A DNA stretch of 21,042 bases from a virus. Location: positions 1 to 21,042 of the IMG/VR virus record IMGVR_UViG_3300007960_000256; one strand, written 5' to 3'. The notes under the pieces were generated by a model. That model ran no database searches and was not told the DNA's origin. It worked only from the letters and a program-made list of their open reading frames with translations. This document shows positions 7,644 to 15,186 of this stretch, piece by piece. Position 1 is the first letter of the stretch; every line of letters starts with the position of its first letter. The position numbers and the translations under genes were made by a program.

Positions 7644-8400
7644 TGTAAGTCTCGGGGGTCCAGTGGTTAATGTTGCCAGTGCGGAAGTCGTAATCGTCGC
7701 CTCTGAGAATGTAGGTCAGTCGGGCCTGAGTGATTGCGTATTCCTCATTCATCCCCGATTCTTCAAATATCCCCACGACTTGGCTCCACATATCTGAAGG
7801 CGGGGCAGCGCGGAGCTTCTTCCGTGCGGTCACAGGGCCAACCTTGGGGCAGCCCTTGATGTTGTCCGTTGAGTCACCCGTCAGAGTCTGAATCAGGTGG
7901 TGGTAGATGGCCTCATGGGGCTTGATTTGGTAGACCCCACTCTCGCCCTTCTTGGCTTCGCTTCTGGGGTCGTAATGCAGCCCAGGGACAGTCTGCAAGT
8001 CCTTGTCGGAGGTGACCATGATGTCGCCCTCCTGGGCCAGAATACCCAGCAGGTCATCAGCCTCTAGGTGAGGGACAGCCATGCTTCGGTACTTCTCCAT
8101 GATGTACTCCCGAAGCGGGACCAGGACCACAGGCTTGCGCTTCCCAGAGCGGTTGGCCTTGTACTCAGGGTCGAGCTTCTTGCGGAAGATGTCCTTCCCA
8201 GAGAAGCAGATGATGAAGTCATCCACGCCAACCGTGGACACCACCTTGTCTACCTGTTCCGAGAAGGCCCGTTGAGCAGGGCCAAGCTCCCCGTAAAGGG
8301 TGTAGAAGTTCTTCCCAGCGTCCCAGCAGACCTCTGTCTCACTGGCAAAAGCACACTGGTAAAGGAAGATGTCCCCGTCGATGATTATTTTTGAACTCAT
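7621..8400 (-). CDS. 5'-3' exonuclease (T7 gp6-like, FEN/PIN fold)
   Basis: A 259-residue protein of the flap/5' exonuclease superfamily. The metal-binding acidic sites are visible in order: IIIDGDIFLYQCAF at residues 5-18, CFSGKDIFRKKLDPEYKANR near 65, HLEADDLLGI near 111, VTSDKDLQ near 128, and the helix-hairpin-helix GDSTDNIKGCPKVGPVTARK near 170. In T7, gp6 degrades host DNA and removes RNA primers. The gene follows DNA polymerase after only five bases (CACAC) that contain no Shine-Dalgarno. Length is slightly below T7 gp6 (300 residues). All key acidic residues seem to be present. Confidence 0.93.
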   Translation of the reverse strand: MSSKIIIDGDIFLYQCAFASETEVCWDAGKNFYTLYGELGPAQRAFSEQVDKVVSTVGVDDFIICFSGKDIFRKKLDPEYKANRSGKRKPVVLVPLREYIMEKYRSMAVPHLEADDLLGILAQEGDIMVTSDKDLQTVPGLHYDPRSEAKKGESGVYQIKPHEAIYHHLIQTLTGDSTDNIKGCPKVGPVTARKKLRAAPPSDMWSQVVGIFEESGMNEEYAITQARLTYILRGDDYDFRTGNINHWTPETYNEYDRTV

Positions 8401-8405
8401 GTGTG

Positions 8406-10223
8406 TTAGTGGGTTTCCGCCCAGTTGTTTCCAATCTTGTAATCGCCATCCAAAGGGCAGCGAAGGTTAAAGAACCGCCCCGCTTCACGGAACGACTCCA
8501 CCAGAATCTCTCCAACCTGTTCGGCCAGCGGTTCGCGGACCTGTACTTGAAGTTCATCGTGGATGTGTGCGACTTGGGCTACATCTTCGGTAGTCCATCC
8601 CGCTGCGGCAAACTTCTCATTTGCCAGGACCGTTGCCTTCTTCATGGCGACGGCTGCGCCACTCTGGAGAAGAGTGTTAAGCGCCGAGTGTTCCGAGCGG
8701 CAGGTCAATGGTCTACCGTCCAGGCCCGTAAGGTTGCCTTTGTCTCGGACAACGGCCTTGACCTGCTCAATCAGGGTCTTCAGGGCTGGCATCCCATCAA
8801 GGAAAGCCTTCTGAAGTTTCTTCCCCGCCGCAGGGCTGACGCCAATCGTCTCACCAATCTTAGCTGGACCGCCACCGTACAGGGTGCAGTAGATTAAAGT
8901 CTTAGCCTTGCTCCGTCCGTTGGGGTCATCGCCAAGTCCAGCGGCGTGTTGGTTTACCGAGTGAATGTCGCCCTCAAGGATAGCCTTAGTGTAATCGTCT
9001 GACCACCGCCCCGTGTAGTGGGCGAGAATCCGAAGCTCCACCTGAGCAAGGTCAGCGCCAACTAGCTTGTAGCCTGGGGGAACCGTAAACAGTTCCCGAC
9101 ACTCCTTGCCATAGGCTGCGCCAAGGCCAGTTGTCTGCCCAATGTTGGGTCGGCTGTGAGTACAGCGACCACTGACCGCGCCGTTGTGGTTGATGCGCCC
9201 GTAAATGCGGCCTTGCTTCTCCAGCTTCAGCCACGCCGAGTCACCATCACCCAACATACCGAGACGCTTGGTAATCATCAGGAACTCATTAAGCAGCCTT
9301 GCTTCAGGGAAGTGCAGCTTGGATAGAACCTTTTCGTCTACCTTTGGTCGGCCATCGGGAGTGAACTCTTTAGGCTTCCACCCGTAGTGATTGGTCAGGG
9401 CTTCGGCAATCTGAAGTCGGCTGTTCGGGTTGAACTCCTCGCGCTTCACCTTGTACGGCCCAGGCTCCAGCAGCTTTCGCTCCTTGGCGGGACAGTCACC
9501 CTTAAGGGCGTACCGCTCCTGAGTCTCTGGGTGAACCCAGTACTGGCGAGTCTTCATCGGAGTCTCCTTCGCAGGGAACACCGATATCAACTCTTCCTCA
9601 ATCTCGGCTCTCCGCTTGACCAGCTTCCCATACAGGACTTGGGCCTTGGCGACATCGAACTCAAACCCCACCTCCATCTGACTGTCGAGTACCTTTGCAA
9701 ATCCCTGCTCCAACTCGACACAGGAGTCAGGGAGCTTTAGGTGGTGGTACAGTCTCCGAGTTAGCTCGCAGTCCTGAAGACAGTACTCCCCCATCTCCTC
9801 GGTGTACTTCTCCCAGGCGTTCTCCTGCTTACCGTAGTCTCCCTTGTAGAAGTTTAAACGGTGTCCCCAGGATTCCAGGGAGTGACGGCCAATCAGCTTC
9901 GGGGGGAAGTCTTCCCTGGTGAAGTCCTGGTTCTTCATGTCCGCAAACTTGATGCGAGACATAATCACCGTGTCACGGATGTCCCCCCCAAAGGTCCACT
10001 CAGGGTGCAGCTTTTGGAGAACAGGAAGGTCGTACCCCTGGATGTTGTGACCAATCAATCGGTCGGCAGCGGCCAACACATCCAGCCCCTCAATAATCTC
10101 ATCGGGGCCGAACAGTCGCTTGTAGCTGCCATCTTCGCTGACCACACCAATGCAGTGAATCACGGAAACGGAGTCAAGCAGACCGTCCGTCTCCAGGTCA
10201 AAAATCAAAGTGCTTTGGTTCAT
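8406..10223 (-). CDS. DNA polymerase (T7 gp5-like, family A with 3'-5' exonuclease)
   Basis: A 605-residue family A polymerase. The proofreading domain shows IFDLETDG (D9, E11), HNIQGYDLPVL and YCLQDCELTRRL. The polymerase domain shows the GRCTHSRPNI region, motif A VGADLAQVELRIL with D391, the fingers helix GRSKAKTLIYCTLYGGG, and motif C HIHDELQV with D556. It is about 100 residues shorter than T7 gp5 (704). Part of the difference lies between VFPAKET and EFNPNSR (about 46 residues), where T7 has its roughly 76-residue thioredoxin-binding loop. The start overlaps the primase/helicase gene by 26 bases, and no clear Shine-Dalgarno is seen, suggesting coupled translation. Confidence 0.97.
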   Translation of the reverse strand: MNQSTLIFDLETDGLLDSVSVIHCIGVVSEDGSYKRLFGPDEIIEGLDVLAAADRLIGHNIQGYDLPVLQKLHPEWTFGGDIRDTVIMSRIKFADMKNQDFTREDFPPKLIGRHSLESWGHRLNFYKGDYGKQENAWEKYTEEMGEYCLQDCELTRRLYHHLKLPDSCVELEQGFAKVLDSQMEVGFEFDVAKAQVLYGKLVKRRAEIEEELISVFPAKETPMKTRQYWVHPETQERYALKGDCPAKERKLLEPGPYKVKREEFNPNSRLQIAEALTNHYGWKPKEFTPDGRPKVDEKVLSKLHFPEARLLNEFLMITKRLGMLGDGDSAWLKLEKQGRIYGRINHNGAVSGRCTHSRPNIGQTTGLGAAYGKECRELFTVPPGYKLVGADLAQVELRILAHYTGRWSDDYTKAILEGDIHSVNQHAAGLGDDPNGRSKAKTLIYCTLYGGGPAKIGETIGVSPAAGKKLQKAFLDGMPALKTLIEQVKAVVRDKGNLTGLDGRPLTCRSEHSALNTLLQSGAAVAMKKATVLANEKFAAAGWTTEDVAQVAHIHDELQVQVREPLAEQVGEILVESFREAGRFFNLRCPLDGDYKIGNNWAETH

Positions 10224-11640
10224 CGGGCTGTTTGGGGCTGACGATGGAGAAGCGCATCTTCTTCTTGTCGAACACCAGCGTTTCCATCGGGCCAGTGTCG
10301 CCAGAGAATCGGTTCTTCAGGCAACGGCAAAGGACATGGTTAGGGTTCTCCTCATCCTGCTGGTCACGCTCCAGGCCAATGCACATATCGGCAAGGCCAG
10401 CGATTTGAGTCGAGCCACGGAGCAGAGACAGAGAGGTCTGACCACCTTCCTCCATCGGTCTACCTTCGGTGCGCTTGAGGTGACTGACAACAACCAGACC
10501 GATGTTCAGGTTCTCCACCGTCTGCCGCAGCTTGGTCATCACCGCGTCAATCCGCCGGCGCTCGTCGCCTTGGTCAGCACCGCCTGACAGCATCAGGGTC
10601 AGGTGGTCAAGGAAGACATACTTGTACCCAGCGTGAGCCAGGAACTGAATCTTCTTCATCAGGTTATCGGGGTCGATGGAACCGAAGTGGTCGTAGAGGA
10701 CGATGTGTTCCGTGCCGAACACTTCCTCAAACGCCTTGTCACGCTCGTCTTCCGAGATGTCGTAGTTCAAGTGCAGGGCTTTCCCCGTGTGGATACCGAG
10801 GAACTGAAGCGCAGACTGGCGGACATTCTCTTCCAAGGCGATGTAGGCCACCTTGGTTTGTCGGCTCAGGTGGTAAGCAATCTCACGGCATACCGTGGAC
10901 TTGCCGATACCAGTTCCCGCCGTGACAACGACCAGTTCCCCACGGCGTAAGCCATAGGTCTTCTGGTTCCATCCAGGCCAGGGGTAATCGTAAGCCTCCA
11001 CCTCGGTCATGTCCGTCACGGCAGCGTAGATTTCATCCTTAAACGCTAGGCCATCAGGGCGGTGGGGCTTGGCCGACCACATACAAGACACAAGCTCCTG
11101 CACCTTGTTGGCTTGGAGCATCTCGTTGATGTCCTTGAAACCTTCAGGTAGCTGGGCGATGTGCGCCTTGCCTGGACTGAGCAGTGCCGCGCACTCAACC
11201 GCAGCTTCCTGCCCTGGCTTGTCCATGTCGAACATGAACACAACCTTTTCAAAGCTCTCGACAAACTCAATGTTGTCGCGGATGCTTTTGGAAGCCGACT
11301 GTGCGCCGTTCGGTACGCCGACAACGGGCCACTTCAGGCTTTGGACCTGACCCATAGAGCAGGTATCAACCTCCCCTTCGCAGATAACAAGCTGCTTGCC
11401 GCCAGACCACAGGTGCTGACCAAACAGTTGCATCCGCCGTGCGTCGCCGACAATGCGGAAGTTCTTCTCAGAGTCACGGAGCTTCTGCGCCACGACCCGT
11501 CCATCTTTATCTCGGTAGCTGGCAACTTGGTACTTGCCGCTAATCCCGTAGCCAAACTTACGGCAGGTATCCTCCCGCAGTTTGCGCTTAGGGATGTCAC
11601 CGTACTCAACATTAAGGAATCGTTGAGTCAGCGTTTCCAT
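10198..11640 (-). CDS. Internal in-frame helicase-only product (T7 gp4B-like)
   Basis: An ATG at Met62 of the primase/helicase, starting METLTQRFLN, is preceded on the minus strand by AAAGGAGG with four bases between AGGAGG (11645-11650) and ATG. This is a far better ribosome site than the one for the full protein. The product, 480 residues, would lack the zinc domain (C25-C46). T7 makes exactly such a short form, gp4B, from Met64. The short form should be an active helicase lacking template-directed primase activity, and would mix with the long form in hexamers. The start is predicted from sequence only. Confidence 0.85.
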   Translation of the reverse strand: METLTQRFLNVEYGDIPKRKLREDTCRKFGYGISGKYQVASYRDKDGRVVAQKLRDSEKNFRIVGDARRMQLFGQHLWSGGKQLVICEGEVDTCSMGQVQSLKWPVVGVPNGAQSASKSIRDNIEFVESFEKVVFMFDMDKPGQEAAVECAALLSPGKAHIAQLPEGFKDINEMLQANKVQELVSCMWSAKPHRPDGLAFKDEIYAAVTDMTEVEAYDYPWPGWNQKTYGLRRGELVVVTAGTGIGKSTVCREIAYHLSRQTKVAYIALEENVRQSALQFLGIHTGKALHLNYDISEDERDKAFEEVFGTEHIVLYDHFGSIDPDNLMKKIQFLAHAGYKYVFLDHLTLMLSGGADQGDERRRIDAVMTKLRQTVENLNIGLVVVSHLKRTEGRPMEEGGQTSLSLLRGSTQIAGLADMCIGLERDQQDEENPNHVLCRCLKNRFSGDTGPMETLVFDKKKMRFSIVSPKQPDEPKHFDF

Positions 11641-11823
11641 GTTTCCTCCTTTGCTAAGTGTTTCATGTGTCTGTGTATGTGAACGACAGCTAAAGCAGTA
11701 TTCGTGGTCAGAGTAGATAGCTCTAGCATCACTGCTGCCGCACTCGTCGCACGGGCCGTGCCTTAGGAATCGACTATCCGTAGCTTCATCTCGATGAAAC
11801 CCTCTTGGCCCGTCTCCGCCCAT
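10198..11823 (-). CDS. Primase/helicase (T7 gp4-like)
   Basis: A 541-residue bifunctional replication protein. The N-terminal zinc-binding domain has C25, C28, C43 and C46. The TOPRIM primase part includes QLVICEGEVDTCS and FMFDMDKPGQEA. The DnaB-type helicase part has Walker A VVTAGTGIGKSTVCRE with K308 (T7 K318), Walker B YVFLDHLTLML, and SHLKRTEGRP. It ends in PDEPKHFDF; a terminal Phe behind acidic residues is what T7 gp4 uses to bind its polymerase. The ATG at 11823 overlaps the upstream nuclease gene by 61 bases but is preceded by AAGGGAG seven bases away, and no later start precedes the zinc domain. Confidence 0.97.
   Translation of the reverse strand: MGGDGPRGFHRDEATDSRFLRHGPCDECGSSDARAIYSDHEYCFSCRSHTQTHETLSKGGNMETLTQRFLNVEYGDIPKRKLREDTCRKFGYGISGKYQVASYRDKDGRVVAQKLRDSEKNFRIVGDARRMQLFGQHLWSGGKQLVICEGEVDTCSMGQVQSLKWPVVGVPNGAQSASKSIRDNIEFVESFEKVVFMFDMDKPGQEAAVECAALLSPGKAHIAQLPEGFKDINEMLQANKVQELVSCMWSAKPHRPDGLAFKDEIYAAVTDMTEVEAYDYPWPGWNQKTYGLRRGELVVVTAGTGIGKSTVCREIAYHLSRQTKVAYIALEENVRQSALQFLGIHTGKALHLNYDISEDERDKAFEEVFGTEHIVLYDHFGSIDPDNLMKKIQFLAHAGYKYVFLDHLTLMLSGGADQGDERRRIDAVMTKLRQTVENLNIGLVVVSHLKRTEGRPMEEGGQTSLSLLRGSTQIAGLADMCIGLERDQQDEENPNHVLCRCLKNRFSGDTGPMETLVFDKKKMRFSIVSPKQPDEPKHFDF
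11641..11653 (-). promoter_or_regulatory. Strong ribosome binding site for the gp4B-like start
   Basis: The minus strand reads GCAAAGGAGGAAAC directly before ATG 11638-11640. AGGAGG occupies 11645-11650. It is one of only two full AGGAGG sites I noticed in front of a start codon in this window, the other being at the integrase. Confidence 0.85.
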
Positions 11824-12173
11824 CGCTTCTCTCCCTTGACTATGGTGATTTGGTTATCGTCTACGAGGATGATGTCCTGGATGCTATCTTGAATCGCCTT
11901 AAGGCAGTTGTCAACATCAGCCCTGGGGTACTCCAGCTTCGTAGACTTGGGTTGCTTGAAGTTGAATACGAACTCGCACTCAACTGTTTGGGACAAGGGT
12001 AGGTCACCCCGACCTACCCCTGAGTTTCGTACCGCTTCTTCGATTGCTTCTGGTGCAGCCTTCCGAAACGCGGTGTATGTCTTGCTGTAATAGCATCCCC
12101 ACTTTGAAACCCTTGGCCTACTAGCTGGCACAGGGTTGATGGGGATAGTGAACTTGAGGTAACTCCTCGCCAC
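11763..12173 (-). CDS. RusA-family Holliday junction resolvase at the T7 gene 3 position
   Basis: A 136-residue protein with the RusA layout: INPVPASRPRV near residue 12, then PRADVDNCLKAIQDSIQDI and LVDDNQI. The acidic residues D86, D88, D96 and D105/D106 line up with the DLDN...LDD pattern of E. coli RusA (catalytic D70, D72, D91). It therefore should cut branched DNA, resolving replication or recombination intermediates before packaging. T7 encodes the unrelated endonuclease I (gp3) between gp2.5 and gp4; here RusA fills that slot. The start is GTG and overlaps the SSB stop by one base (TAGTG). The 3' end overlaps the primase/helicase gene by 61 bases. Confidence 0.88.
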   Translation of the reverse strand: MARSYLKFTIPINPVPASRPRVSKWGCYYSKTYTAFRKAAPEAIEEAVRNSGVGRGDLPLSQTVECEFVFNFKQPKSTKLEYPRADVDNCLKAIQDSIQDIILVDDNQITIVKGEKRWAETGQEGFIEMKLRIVDS

Positions 12174-12811
12174 TAAAAGTCAGCGCCGCTATCGGTCGCT
12201 GGGCTGTCGCTGGAGTCCTCCACTCCAGGAAAGCCATCACCCTCTACATCGAACAGCTTATTGGCCAACTCGTCGGAGTTAGTCACATAAGTCTTGTGGT
12301 CGATGAGTTGAACAATCTTGATACGCAGCGTCAGGCCGAAGCCAATCGGTGCGTTCCAAGTGTACGGCTCAAAGGCAATGCGGATGACGCTGCCGCCACC
12401 GACACTTTCCATCGGGACTTCCATCGGCTGACGGCTTGCGTTCAGCCAAGCGATGCGGTTCTCCCAGGTCTTGCCAGTGCGACGGTTCTCGCCAGTCGCC
12501 TTCAGTTTGAACTTGAAGGCCGTCTCGCCAGTCGCCTCACCAGTATCGGGGTCTTCAAGGTCAACCCAAGGGAACTCGCTGTATTGCTTCAGCTTCTTCC
12601 CCTCTTCCTGGCAAGCGGTGTTGTACGCCTCCTGGTAAACCTTAGTCAACTGTGCCTTGAACGCCTCGCTGTCGGCCTTGTTCAGGACAAGCTGGCACTT
12701 GTACTCAGGAGCCGAGTTGTACTTCTCAGCAAAATCGTAGTCAGGCTGGGTCAGCCACGGATAGCGAGCAACCCCTTTGGGACTCGCCAGTACTTGCGGT
12801 TTGTTTGTCAT
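12173..12811 (-). CDS. Single-stranded DNA-binding protein (T7 gp2.5-like)
   Basis: A 212-residue protein between RNA polymerase and resolvase, matching T7 gp2.5 in position and nearly in length (232). The N-terminus shows PKGVARYPWLTQPDYDF and YKCQLVLNK, a pattern common to gp2.5-type OB-fold proteins, followed by WENRIAWLNASRQPM and RIAFEPYTWNAPIGFGLTLRI near 150-175. The last 25 residues are acidic and end in ADF, like the T7 gp2.5 tail whose terminal Phe contacts polymerase and helicase. Eleven bases separate it from the polymerase stop, with only a weak AGAAGAAA site. It protects single strands and helps annealing during replication and recombination. Confidence 0.9.
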   Translation of the reverse strand: MTNKPQVLASPKGVARYPWLTQPDYDFAEKYNSAPEYKCQLVLNKADSEAFKAQLTKVYQEAYNTACQEEGKKLKQYSEFPWVDLEDPDTGEATGETAFKFKLKATGENRRTGKTWENRIAWLNASRQPMEVPMESVGGGSVIRIAFEPYTWNAPIGFGLTLRIKIVQLIDHKTYVTNSDELANKLFDVEGDGFPGVEDSSDSPATDSGADF

Positions 12812-12822
12812 GCGTGTTTCTT

Positions 12823-15186
12823 CTAGTTAAAGAAGTAGGTGGAATGAAGTACCTCACTTGGATTCAAATCGCCAAGCTGAGGTGGTTGCGGGAAATCAAT
12901 ATCCGGCAACTGTTTACACAATTGGTCGCGGAAGTCCTGGAGGACATCGACGCTGAACAACTGAGAAGCGGCCTCGCGCACGGCATGGGCGAGGACAGGG
13001 AGGTCGGCAGCATGGCAGCCGTAACTATCGTGAACCATGCTGAAGTGCGTGACGGCTGTCGCCGCGCAGACGGTCTTCGTTAACAGTGCGCTGTCCATGC
13101 TGTGTGTGAAGTTCGCGGTAATGGTCTGCTTCTGCCGCTTACCGCTCAGTCCAAGCGTGGGTTCTTGGACATAACTAACATGGTAGCGTTGCCCCAGGTT
13201 TGTGCGGACTTTCCGCAGGGCTTTTTTCATGTACTTGTTGGTGACCTGTAGCCCCGTGGGCAGGGTCCAGGAGACACCCTCCTGTTGCTTGAACGCCAGC
13301 CCCACACAACTCTGGAGGTATTCCTTGCCTTGCAGCACAGCAGGGATGTGGTCAGGCAGAACCCTCCACACCTGTTTAGCTAGGTAGTTCGCCCCCTGGT
13401 AATCGCTGCGCCATGAAGGGTCGATGGTCCCCTCCACCCGCTTCTTCTGGAGCCAGTCATAAATAGTATGGGCTACCCCAGCAAGCGTAGCAGAGTAGGG
13501 GATAATCATGACCCCGTGCTTGACGGTGCTTCGGTCGATGCCGATGCGCCTCCACTCCCTAGCGAAGAAGTTCTCCTCCAGGGTGGCCGAGACATCAGCA
13601 GCGACATCGGCGTACAGGTCTTGCGGACTCCCCAGGTCGGTGCAGTTGGTGGCCTCGCCTGTCTTACGGTCACGCATAATCAGCGACCAGATTTGGCAGC
13701 CGTTGTTCGTGCCGTCGATTGAGCAAGGCAAAGAGCTAGGCGTCGAGGGGTCAGCCTCAATGGCCGCGTATTCGATGCACCACGCCATGAACTGAAAGGG
13801 GTCTTTGGCGCTCAACCAAAAGCTCATGTGGTTTAGCGGTTCGCGTCCAGCGTTGACAAGGTCTTCCGATGCGCTATCCACCCAGGCGATGCGGTCATCC
13901 AAGGTTTCCGAAGTCAACCCGTAGTGGTTTGCACCTTGAACCTTGTACGCTTTGCGCTGCTCGTCAGTAGTCAGGGGCTTACCCACCGAGAACTTCAGCA
14001 GGGAGCGGTTCAGGTCATCACCTTGGTTGTTCAGGCCAGTCGAGGTCGAGTACATACGGCCACGAAAGTCCAACTGCTGCACGAAGTAGAACTCAGGGTA
14101 CTGACTGTACTCCTCCGCTTGCTGCAACAGCCGCGCAACCGTTAGCTTCCTGTTCTTGCGCTTGTTGTTGGCGTTCAGTACCCATGCCTTAGCCGCTCCG
14201 TAGGCTTTGCGAGACTCAGGGTTGTCCTCAATGTCCGTGGGCTTGGTCGGCAAAGGGATTGGCTCCTTCGTCGGCAGTCCAGGAAGCTCGACCTGATTGT
14301 CGTACAGGTGGCGGACGACCTTCAAGACATCTTGGTTGACCGCCCAGCCAGTTGACTGCACACGGTTGACCGCTTCGTAGACTTCAGGTGCAGACTCAGG
14401 AGTTAGGTGACTGTAATCGGCTTGGCTCTTGACCAAGGTGGTAGGGATAGTCAGGAACCCGCCAGTATCGTGTGATGTCCAAGGCACAGGCTCGCTGACC
14501 ATCGGTGTAAACAGTGGCCGAAGCTCCTCACGAAAAGTGTGAGCATTCTCCAGCCACTCCATCATAGATGCAGTCGGAACAACCACACTTTTGTTCCTGT
14601 TGCGGCGGCTGTCGTAACGAGTTTGAATCTCAACGACACCAGTGGAAGCGACGAACAAGTCCAGGCCCACAACCCCAGCCCGTAACTTGTCCGCCGTTGT
14701 CCATGTGTTCTCTAGCTCACCCAAGCGTTTACGCAGGGTTTGAAACATCGCGTTCGTCTGTCGCTGAGTACCGCGATTCCTCCACACCGATTTCTGAATA
14801 ACAGCAAACCACTCAGGCGACTGGCGACGGTAGCAATCAAGTGCTTGCTCTTGGGCTATCGCCGAACCCACCGCCATGTGTAAAGCGGTGATGCTCTTGG
14901 CAGAAGACAGCGAGTTCAGGATGGCCCGACTAATCAGCAACGCCGTGGTTTCCAGAGGCAGCGCATCCAACAAAGGGAAAGCAGCGTGGCCTCTGCCAGC
15001 TTGGGTTGCCGCCTTGACCTTCCACTTATCTAACGCCTCCTCTACGAAGGGGGAAAGGTTTGCCAAGGCAAGGCGACCGACCGCCGTCTCGCATTCCTCA
15101 CGGTTCTCCTTGTAGTGGCTAACCGTAGCCCGATACCGCTGCTTGGCTTTGTCAACAGCCAGCTTCTCTAGCTTTACTTCGTCCAT
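12823..15186 (-). CDS. Single-subunit DNA-directed RNA polymerase (T7 gp1-like)
   Basis: A 787-residue T7-type polymerase (T7: 883). The catalytic set is complete: motif A CSIDGTNNGCQIWS with D491, motif B with R552, K556 and Y564 (same spacing as T7 R627, K631, Y639), and motif C MVHDSYG with D720. QLDFRGRMYS near residue 370 is the T7 DFRGR motif. It ends in YFFN, near the T7 FAFA carboxy end. The N-terminal promoter-binding part is about 45 residues shorter up to motif A. The gene begins inside the integrase gene (13-base overlap) with GGAG upstream. It should transcribe the middle and late genes to the left from its own promoters, which were not identified. Confidence 0.97.
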   Translation of the reverse strand: MDEVKLEKLAVDKAKQRYRATVSHYKENREECETAVGRLALANLSPFVEEALDKWKVKAATQAGRGHAAFPLLDALPLETTALLISRAILNSLSSAKSITALHMAVGSAIAQEQALDCYRRQSPEWFAVIQKSVWRNRGTQRQTNAMFQTLRKRLGELENTWTTADKLRAGVVGLDLFVASTGVVEIQTRYDSRRNRNKSVVVPTASMMEWLENAHTFREELRPLFTPMVSEPVPWTSHDTGGFLTIPTTLVKSQADYSHLTPESAPEVYEAVNRVQSTGWAVNQDVLKVVRHLYDNQVELPGLPTKEPIPLPTKPTDIEDNPESRKAYGAAKAWVLNANNKRKNRKLTVARLLQQAEEYSQYPEFYFVQQLDFRGRMYSTSTGLNNQGDDLNRSLLKFSVGKPLTTDEQRKAYKVQGANHYGLTSETLDDRIAWVDSASEDLVNAGREPLNHMSFWLSAKDPFQFMAWCIEYAAIEADPSTPSSLPCSIDGTNNGCQIWSLIMRDRKTGEATNCTDLGSPQDLYADVAADVSATLEENFFAREWRRIGIDRSTVKHGVMIIPYSATLAGVAHTIYDWLQKKRVEGTIDPSWRSDYQGANYLAKQVWRVLPDHIPAVLQGKEYLQSCVGLAFKQQEGVSWTLPTGLQVTNKYMKKALRKVRTNLGQRYHVSYVQEPTLGLSGKRQKQTITANFTHSMDSALLTKTVCAATAVTHFSMVHDSYGCHAADLPVLAHAVREAASQLFSVDVLQDFRDQLCKQLPDIDFPQPPQLGDLNPSEVLHSTYFFN

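Noticed and set aside
12850-12880. tRNA T-arm-like sequence (GGATTCAAATC) as a possible attP core
   Set aside because: It lies inside the RNA polymerase gene, the stem does not fit a 5-base T-arm with a 7-base loop, and no acceptor end follows.
14610-14640. Second T-arm-like match (GATTCAAACTC on the minus strand)
   Set aside because: Imperfect stem and inside conserved polymerase coding sequence; not enough for an att site.
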